Source: Monoplex corrugatus (taxonomy: Eukaryota > Mollusca > Gastropoda > Littorinimorpha > Ranellidae). Taken from it: a stretch of 64,000 nucleotides of DNA. The stretch spans positions 2,499,093-2,563,092 of the forward strand of contig JAPXFY010000022.1 in assembly GCA_030674185.1 (NCBI GenBank), written 5' to 3'. This document shows positions 57,301-64,000 of the stretch, piece by piece; position 1 is the first letter of the stretch, and every line of letters begins with the position of its first letter. The position numbers and the translations under genes are program-made. Under the pieces are notes generated by a model. The model saw only the letters and a list, made by a program, of their open reading frames with translations. It ran no database searches and was not told the DNA's origin.

Positions 57301-58172
57301 GGTTTCTTTCATGACAGCATTTGTGGAAAAGAAAATATTTGGAGGTAATTTCATCGTATTCATTGCCCATTTGCAGATTGCTAACATCTGCATGGGAATC
57401 CACGTCAGCATGGTTACATTTGCCAATGAAATATTCATGGAAAATACATCTACTTTGAAAAGACATGGACCAACAGTGTGACTTGCATGTTCGCTGTTTT
57501 TTTTCCCTTCTGTCCAGTGAGGTGTCAGTTCTGATCCTTGGTTCATGACACTGGATCACATCATTGTCCTTTGTTTCCCCTCAACCAAGTGGACATTCAA
57601 TAGACGTCTGACAGCTGCAGCTTGTGCATGTCTTGGTGTGGTGGTTTTTGTTGTCTGTGATACCTTTTCTTCCTGGACTGTCACACTGGGGGCTGGATGG
57701 CCAGTCTGGTCTGTGTCTCTGGCTCCATCTGATAGTAACTCCAAAAGAGAGTTCAGGTGGTTCACAGTCACTGTCATGTTTAACTGTATCCTGTGTTCCA
57801 TGGTGGTTGTTGGTCAACTCATCATTTACAGACGAACACCAATCCATCCAATTCTAATGGTTGCACAAAGAAACTGATTTATTTTTCAGTCCACTTGTTG
57901 ATAAAAGTGACTGTAACAGATGCTGTGTGCTGGTTCTCCCTTGGTCTGACCATATGATGACCTTAGATGGCAGGTGGTGCCTCAGACAAGGTTCATGTGA
58001 CCATGGTTGTGTTGCTACTACCACTGAACTGTGCATAAACCCACTGCTGTACATGTGGACTGTTGTAAGACATCGACGACAACAGGAACAGGAAGAGAGA
58101 ACTGTTACAAAATTTAAAATCGCGACATTTGCTTCCAGAGAAAAACAGTCCATGAATATAAATGTAGAATAA
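54389..58172 (+). pseudogene. GRL101-like receptor 1: CUB-like, LDLa, C-type lectin, LDLa, LRR, 7TM; frameshifted
   Basis: A large adhesion-type receptor. A CACCAG acceptor ends at 54388. The ectodomain opens CUB-like (DLCPGVDYIMN, then APPGSVIMISFQN at 54970). LDLa 1 lies at 55255-55355 (CEDGQDETEHC). A C-type-lectin-like domain spans 55366-55763 (YECQKIGGQLASVK, ending RIVCQVKP). LDLa repeats follow near 56018-56116 (CPDHSDESFC), 56123-56225 (CLDDSDE), 56327-56440 (CPDSHYWC, YGEDEQDC) and 56440-56560 (HLCDGWVQCP). LRRs run 56610-57130 (VTYLDLSFSGIKTIRP). Helices: TM1 57257, TM2 57352, TM3 with TLDHIIVL (His where Arg is usual), TM4 57609, TM5 57756, TM6 near 57920, TM7 with NPLLYMW near 58035. 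Frame changes occur near 54930, 55790, 56050, 56230, 56400, 56560, 56760, 56950, 57480, 57870 and 57950. No introns are evident. LDLa-LRR-7TM is the known GRL101 layout. Confidence 0.8.
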
Positions 58173-59355
58173 CTGTGATTTCTTCATTTTTTCTTGAAAT
58201 ATATTACAAAAACTACATTGCATTGTCAAAATAGTGGATAATAAGCTTCCTGCAGTTGTGGTCAACCTGGAAGATACAGTTGTTGGTTTTGCTGCTGCTC
58301 TGACAACGTCAGTGTCCTGTCTGGAGTGGAACCCTGGAAAAGATGATATACAAAACCACCTGTTGCCCAAGGAGCAGCTCCCCCCCCCCCCTCTACACGC
58401 CATCGCCACAGACTGATTCAAAGGAATGGCGAGAGAGTCTGGCGCCAGCAGCATAGCATGAGTTGTCAGAAGGGCATCGACATCAACATCAGTCTACATT
58501 TGGGACTCCGACTCCAATTTTTTACAGGGTTAATTCCCGAAACCTTGGCCATTGATGGGTATGACGACACGGTGGCGGAGGTTTGAAATCAGAGTTTGCC
58601 TTCTTCTAGATGGGCTACCTTCCAGGTTGATGAGCCCCATCTACCTGTGTGAATCATGAGCAGGTAGTATTGGATTATGTTTACTGAGCAAGTGGTCTGG
58701 CCTGCCTATAAACAATGCTAAGGTGTGAACAACAACAACAACAACAACAGCAGCAGCAGCAGCAGCAACAACAACAACAACAACCACTCTCCCAAGATCT
58801 AGCCATGCCCAGCTACCACACAGACACAACTCACAAAATGCAGTCCCAAAAAGATGGGTTGACAAAATCAGGTCAATTTTTATTTACAGCACTAACAACA
58901 AATAAAACAAATAAACAAGCAATCAAAAGAACAACAACTAAAAAAAAAAAAAAAACAAAAAAACATACAAAAAACTAACAAACAAACAAACAAAACCCAA
59001 ACCCAAATCAGAAAAAAAACAGCCAACCAACCAACCAACCAACGAAAAGACCAAAAAAGGAAAGGAACAGCACTGCATTTAATATAGAAAACTACACAGC
59101 TATACATATAATATATATATATAAAATGAAGTGAATATCTTAGGTAAATAACATCATCAGATGGTTATCAGAGCAATCATCAAGTGGTGTCTTTGATATT
59201 CTCTCCTTCACATAAATTTAAGTGGACAATGTATCTGGATGCCCTCAAAATATTTGAACAACTTGATGCACAAATAACTTGACATACATTGGACCAACCA
59301 CAAGTGGTCTCCTGATAGTTTTTCTATTGAACAAACTCTATGTCGACAATATGTC
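58173..59355. other. No recognisable gene; (CAA)n/(CAG)n tract at 58728-58785
   Basis: A CAA-CAG-CAA trinucleotide run (polyglutamine-like only in one frame), a C-run at 58379-58390 and A-rich AAAC repeats at 58930-59040. No domain is seen. The start may be the 3' UTR of the receptor. Confidence 0.4.
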
Positions 59356-59359
59356 CAAA

Positions 59360-59998
59360 TACCCCAGAAACAAGAAATCCACCAGTGACACAATATTAAG
59401 ACAAAATGATAATTTTAAATATCTGGAAACAGTCATTTCCCCAGATGGCAGATGCACAATAGAAATATGAGCAGAACTGCCCAAGCCAAAACAGTATTCA
59501 AGAAAGTGAAAAGCGTTCGTACCAATAAATACTTATGAGAGTTCCTCAGTGTTCTATAGAATAATTCTGTTGTACGGATGCGAAGTGTGGGCAGTCAACA
59601 TGCAAAGTCAGGCAGCTGAAATACGATTTCTGAGGAGAATGTTAAGTTCCATGAACAGCAAAGAAAACAAACGAGACAATACTGAAAGAGACAAGCACAA
59701 AAAGAACACGAATGAAGAAGATTAGCAAAAGACAGCAATATTTATAGGACATTTTATGAGGCAAGGGAAATTTGAGCACCTAGTAACATGAGGCAGGCTA
59801 CAGGAAAAAAAAGAGCGCCAGGAGACCCTGGGGGAAAATACTGGGTGGTTTCGTGGAGTGGATAAGACAGAAAGGGTGGGAGATATACTTGCAGTGACAA
59901 TGATAGATTCCTATGGAGGGCCATGATCGCCAACGCCATGTGGCATGGCACATGATGATGATGACGACGACGACGACGATGACGATGATGATGATGAT
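59360..59998 (+). mobile_element. RTE-like LINE 3' end with (GAT)n tail
   Basis: NDNFKYLETVISPDGRCT (59405), LLYGCEVWAVNMQSQ, EIRFLRRML and FIGHFMRQGKFEHLVT, with stops between, match the other RTE copies. It ends in GATGATGATGACGACGACG repeats (59953-59998), the family's microsatellite tail. Confidence 0.75.
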
Positions 59999-60164
59999 AC
60001 CTTCCTCAGGATAGAGTGATAACAATATGGCATGACCACTTTTACATTGCACGATTCTCGCGAGACATCATATTTGTCTCCCTTGCTTCGCTTTACTGCA
60101 GCTCACAAACACATTTTGATTTCATAGTCATCTTCGTCTGCTCGATTAAACTTCAGGAAGTCTT

Positions 60165-60312
60165 AATGTATCCCCCACCCCAGCCCCACCCACCACCACC
60201 ACCCACACCCACACCCCACACCCCACACCCCACACCACCCCACCACCAACACCACCCCACCCCACCACCACTACCACCACCCGCCACCCCCACAACCACA
60301 CCACCCCCACCC
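60165..60312. repeat. (CCACC)n/(CACCCC)n C-rich tract
   Basis: Almost pure C with A every three to five bases. The complementary strand is G-rich and could form G-quadruplexes. It directly abuts the truncated 3' side of the next RTE copy. Confidence 0.95.
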
Positions 60313-61262
60313 CACTATCCACGCCTCACAACCGTACAACAGTATTGGTTCTATATAACATTCAAGAACTCTCTTCCTGATGTTAATTGATAGGCATTTG
60401 TTGGTAAGAATGCTTTTCATCTTCTTGAATGCTGTTTTGGCTTGGCCGATTCTGCTGGCTATTTCTGATGTGCATCTGCCATCTGGTGAAATGATCGTTC
60501 CCTGGTATTTAAAGTCATCAGCCTCTCTCAAGATTATGCCGTTTGTTGTTATTTTGCATGAGGGGATTTCATGTTTTTTACTGATCACCATGACTTCAGT
60601 CTTCTTGCTGTTTAGTTCCAACCCCTTACCTTTGCTTTCTATTTCTAGTATATTCACAAGTTTTGTAGGTCCCTTTCATTTTCTGCAATTAGCACGGTAT
60701 CATCTGCGTATCGAATGTTATCATTTTTCCTCCAGCCTTTAATCCAGGGTCTTCCCCTAGGTTTCTCGTGATGTTTTCGCTGTAAAGTGAAAACAGATCT
60801 GGTGACAAAACACAACCCTGTCTGACTCCTCTTTTGATGTTTTGGAAAGAGCTTATATCGTTTTCTATTCTCATTGCAGCTGTTTGTTCCCAGTACATAT
60901 TTCTGATTATTCGTAGATCTTTTCCATCAATGTTGAGTCTTTCTAGTTGGTTGATCAATTCTTCATGTCTTACCTGATTGAAAGCCTGGTATAGTCAACA
61001 AAGCATAAATATAAATCCTTATTCATTTCGATTGTCTTCTCTATGATAGTTCTTAGGATGTACATGTATATGGCGTTAATAGTTCCTTTCCCTTCCACAA
61101 ATCCACACTGTTCATCTGCTATTTCTCTTTTGATTCTATTCCTTGTCCTCATCATGATTATTCTTAATAGAACTTTTGTTACATGACTCATCAAACTGAT
61201 TGTGCGATGGAGTTCGCATTCTATAGCCCCTGTCTTCTTTGGAAGTGCAATGAAAATTGATT
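60295..61262 (-). mobile_element. RTE-like LINE fragment, minus strand
   Basis: Minus-strand frames give MSHVTKVLLRIIMMRTRNRI (61135-61194), LCFVDYTRL (61000), KRGVRQGCVLSPDLFSLYS (60780-60840), VNILEIESKGKGLELNSKK (60595-60655), DDFKYQGTIISPDGRC (60480-60520) and ECYIEPILLYGCEAWIV (60310-60360). It keeps the IASRIGQAKTAFKKMKS segment deleted in the 13.5-kb copy. The xADD block is split by a frameshift near 60700. Confidence 0.8.
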
Positions 61263-61510
61263 TTGACCTATCACCGCAGACTTCCTTACAATATGCAAAA
61301 AAGATCTACACAATCTGAGAGAAAGAGGACTTGAAGAGTCATTGTTGGGAAGAGGTGGGTTTTTGGTAGGTGTTAGGCGAAGGAAGAGTAGAAGTCTTTT
61401 ACAGGCAGACGGTTCTGAGACAGCAAAAGAACGCTGTCCAACAGTTGATAGTTTAAATCTAGGAACCTGAAGGGAAAGAGTATCTGAAGCTGAACGCAAG
61501 GTGCAGTTGG
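61263..61510 (-). mobile_element. CR1/L2-like LINE C-terminal fragment
   Basis: LRSASDTLSLQVPRFKLST and VGQRSFAVSEP on the minus strand parallel LRSASDPLTFRFPRTKLNT of the 49.7-51.3 kb LINE. It is a related but different family, cut off by the RTE fragment. 61511-61880 has no recognisable gene. Confidence 0.65.
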
Positions 61511-61882
61511 CGTTTGAATATTGATGTTGTCACAAAGATATGTTCATTCGTGTAATGTCATGTAACAACCATCTTGAATGAATGATAACCACACTTACTG
61601 AAAGTGGATGGTCTCTCTGTTGTTATTAGTGTTTACTGTGCCTGCTGTTTCCCTATCGTTGAGTGGTCTACCAGAATACATCAGTTTGATTCAAAGTGGG
61701 CACTCACTTTTGCTTCTGTAGAGGACATAGCTCATTTCATGGGAACTCCTTTAGTAACAGGAAACGGTACATGTCGTCAGAACTCCTGAAGACACACAGT
61801 ACAGGACATAGTACAACCCAGTCCATCAGACAGTCGTACACGACATAAGGCTAACAGATGTAGTTGTACACTATAATGTATT

Positions 61883-62011
61883 TTGGTCCCCCCCCCCCCC
61901 CCCCATCCATTTTTTTGTGAGTGGGTGGATGTGTTGGCTTAGGGGATAGTTCGGTAGTTGGTGTGTCTGTTGGGTGTTGTTTGTTTTCATGAAACGACTG
62001 TTTGTGTACAG
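61883..62011 (+). other. Intron or leader sequence before receptor 2, duplicated at 31.1 kb
   Basis: Poly-C at 61889-61904, then TGGATGTGTTGGCTTAGGGG, TTTTCATGAAACGACTG and the acceptor-like GTTTGTGTACAG ending at 62011. The same order is found at 31083-31233. Confidence 0.55.
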
Positions 62012-64000
62012 CAGGACCTGCAGTTGGTGAAAACATCACCGTTATCAGGGTTCGTCACACCAAAAGGGAATTATGGTACACCGACTGAATGGCATTATTC
62101 TTTCATGACCGAAACATCTCTGTCCCAACTGGACATGCCATTATGATCAGTTTGAGAAAAACGGGAAGTATCATGTATCTGTGATGGTCAATCTGTATAC
62201 AATTGACAATAGGGAATCAGAGATTTTGTTGTGGAGAGAGTTGAAACGATGTCAGAATGACTGTGTGTTTCGCATCCGAACACTCAGGTCACATACTATA
62301 ACTTCTATTGCAAGGGCATTCCGTGCTTCAGATTATTCTTTTCTTTTCACCCTGAAAGTCAAATACCTCAAAAGTTACCCAGTGGATCGTTTAACTGTTC
62401 TGTCGATCACTACTCCAGCTTTCAGCATCACCTGGACTGTAACATGAGGACACAGTGTGAAGATGGACAGGACGAAACAGAACACTGTCCCTTCAGCAGT
62501 CCTGAGTGTCAGGGTTTGGTGGCGTTATGTAACCATTGCTACAAATTTGTCTTTTCTCACTGTAACAAAAACTATTGCAAGTCTTTGGGAGGCACTTTGA
62601 GCATGCCCAAATGTAAAGTGGACTGGCCTGGAGTGGTGGACAATTTGACCAATCCATATATGTACATCTCCGTCAGTGTTTGTGTTGGCTTGACCACTGA
62701 TGACGTCTCGTTTCCCGACATGTACAGAAGAAACGTCATCAGTGAAGACAGGACCGTCCTTTACCATTCTGTTGGCTTTGAAGATGGCATGGGTTTGGCA
62801 CAAAAGACAAAAGTTGTATCTACAAACATGGCGCTCAGTTTGAGAGGATGCCCTGTGATGCGGGTACTGAGAGATAAATCTTCAGTTTGTGAATTTAGGA
62901 CAAATCAGACCCACCATCCTTCACAAGCAATAACGTTGACCAAGACCCCTTTTCCTTTGCACACACACCATTCTCTGATGACGTGTCCTGATGGTCACGT
63001 GACACACACATTTCTACTCTGTGGATTACACCAGTATGATGTGTGTGGTCAAGGTCACTGACTTCTTGTACTTTTTCTGATCACTTGTCACTCACGCATG
63101 GTGAGTTTGATTCAACAGTTGATCACGTCACTTTTGTCCCTTTATTTACCTGTGATGATGACGTCAACACGCTGTCATACACTAAGGTATGTGACTTTCT
63201 ACATGACTGTCAGGATAAGAGTGATGAGTCTTTCTGCAAACATCCTCCTTGTATCAACATATTTACCTGTGCTAACGGTCAGTGTGTGTCCTATGACATT
63301 GTCTGTGATCGTGTGTTCCATTGTCAGGACGAATCAGATGAGCTGAACTGTGATTTCTATAGATACATGTATAAGTACATCTACTCGAGCACCAGTTTTT
63401 CCATCTCCTGTTCTCATTGATTTCGATTGTATTAATATTTTCATTTCAACCCCAATAAAGTCCAACGAGTCCTGTCCTGACAGCCACTATCGTTGTCCTG
63501 GTAAGTTCAATGATTGCCTGCCTGTCTACACACGATGCAATGGAATGTACGACTGTATGGACCATGAGGACGAAGAGGGATGTAATAAATGACCTGTCCT
63601 GGGTTCTTTCGATGTAGAACTTCCATAATATGTCTACATGTTGACCACCTGTGTGATGGCTGGCCTCACTGCCCACTGTATGATGATGAATTGTCGTGTG
63701 ATGTGACCTGTCCTGTGGGCTGTCTGTGTCAAGGTCACACATTTCTGTGTCATCAGCCTTTCTCTGCTCACCTCTTCCCACAGCTCCGTTACTTGGATGT
63801 CACAGGTACAGGAATGAGTCTGTCTGATGTGAGTAATCACTCCTATCTCATTCGTCTGATTCTTATCCAGTGTTCTTTGACTGTCTTGTCCAGCATGAAG
63901 TTGCCCAACTTGCAGTTTCTTGATCTTACTGGCAACAAACTACAGCATGTCAATATGACTTATTTTCTTGCTTTAGAAAATCTACAGACACTGTCCTGTC
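62012..64000 (+). pseudogene. GRL101-like receptor 2 (partial): CUB-like, LDLa, C-type lectin, LDLa, LRR; frameshifted
   Basis: A paralogue of the receptor at 54389-58172, in the same orientation. A CUB-like start has VPTGHAIMISLRK near 62120-62155. LDLa 1 spans 62389-62490 (CEDGQDETEHC). The lectin-like domain spans about 62510-62900 (CKSLGGTLSMPK; end SVCEFRTNQ). LDLa repeats lie near 63151-63251 (CQDKSDESFC), 63257-63357 (CQDESDELNC), 63474-63585 (CPDSHYRCPG, DHEDEEGC) and 63594-63700 (HVDHLCDGWPHCPLYDDE). An LRRNT-like cysteine cluster at 63699-63765 (CPVGCLCQG) leads into LRRs (LRYLDVTGTGMSLSDVS, LQFLDLTGNKLQHVN), which run off the window. Frames shift near 62180, 62445, 63061, 63420 and 63590. 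The first LDLa and its flanks are about 90% identical to receptor 1 by eye, so the duplication is fairly recent. The 7TM part would lie beyond 64000. Confidence 0.78.

Noticed and set aside
58715..58978. Polyglutamine protein
   Set aside because: The glutamines come from a CAA/CAG microsatellite with no flanking domain and no coding signal on either side.

Overview
The window looks like repeat-laden non-coding DNA from an animal, most probably a marine gastropod mollusc. The reasons are two receptor loci of the LDLa-LRR-7TM type (the family of the snail receptor GRL101), a third GPCR of lophotrochozoan chemosensory type, many LINE families, a tRNA-derived SINE family, and very abundant (TG)n/(CT)n microsatellites. 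No bacterial operon, rRNA gene, CRISPR array or functional tRNA gene was seen. Species assignment is inference.

Layout. 1-4 kb: microsatellites, an 84-bp tandem array and the 5' end of a piggyBac-like transposon. 4.5-7.1 kb, minus strand: a decayed LINE with RNase H, then a class A GPCR broken by one frameshift. 7.9-13.9 kb: a Rex1/CR1-like LINE, then an RTE-like LINE split by a nested Tc1 element. 14-24 kb: microsatellites, a LINE tail, an AT-rich satellite, a tRNA-SINE, a 53-bp array, a second RTE copy and a 35-bp array. 24-31 kb: a mariner 5' end, a jockey/I-type LINE with RNase H, another RTE piece, a homopurine tract and a detached copy of receptor-associated sequence. 31.6-37.9 kb: two satellites, the second with about 85 monomers of 49 bp and higher-order duplication. 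38-41.2 kb: a decayed LINE on the minus strand with a SINE inside. 41.2-47.3 kb: tandem arrays and microsatellites. 47.6-53.3 kb: SINE, 79-bp array, CR1/L2-like LINE, 29-bp and 36-bp arrays. 54.4-64 kb: two tandem paralogues of a large multi-domain receptor, separated by RTE and CR1 debris.

The receptor pair is the main biology. Each has a CUB-like ectodomain, an LDLa repeat, a C-type-lectin-like domain, more LDLa repeats and leucine-rich repeats. The first continues into a seven-helix domain; the second runs off the window end. Both are interrupted by several frameshifts with no obvious introns, so they are decaying pseudogenes or real genes damaged by assembly indels. Indel noise is plausible, because the Tc1 transposase, the minus-strand GPCR and the 53-bp array show similar small length errors.

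All long open frames lying inside tandem arrays or microsatellites are treated as artefacts. No gene here is demonstrably intact. Boundaries of decayed elements are approximate, generally within a few tens of bases.
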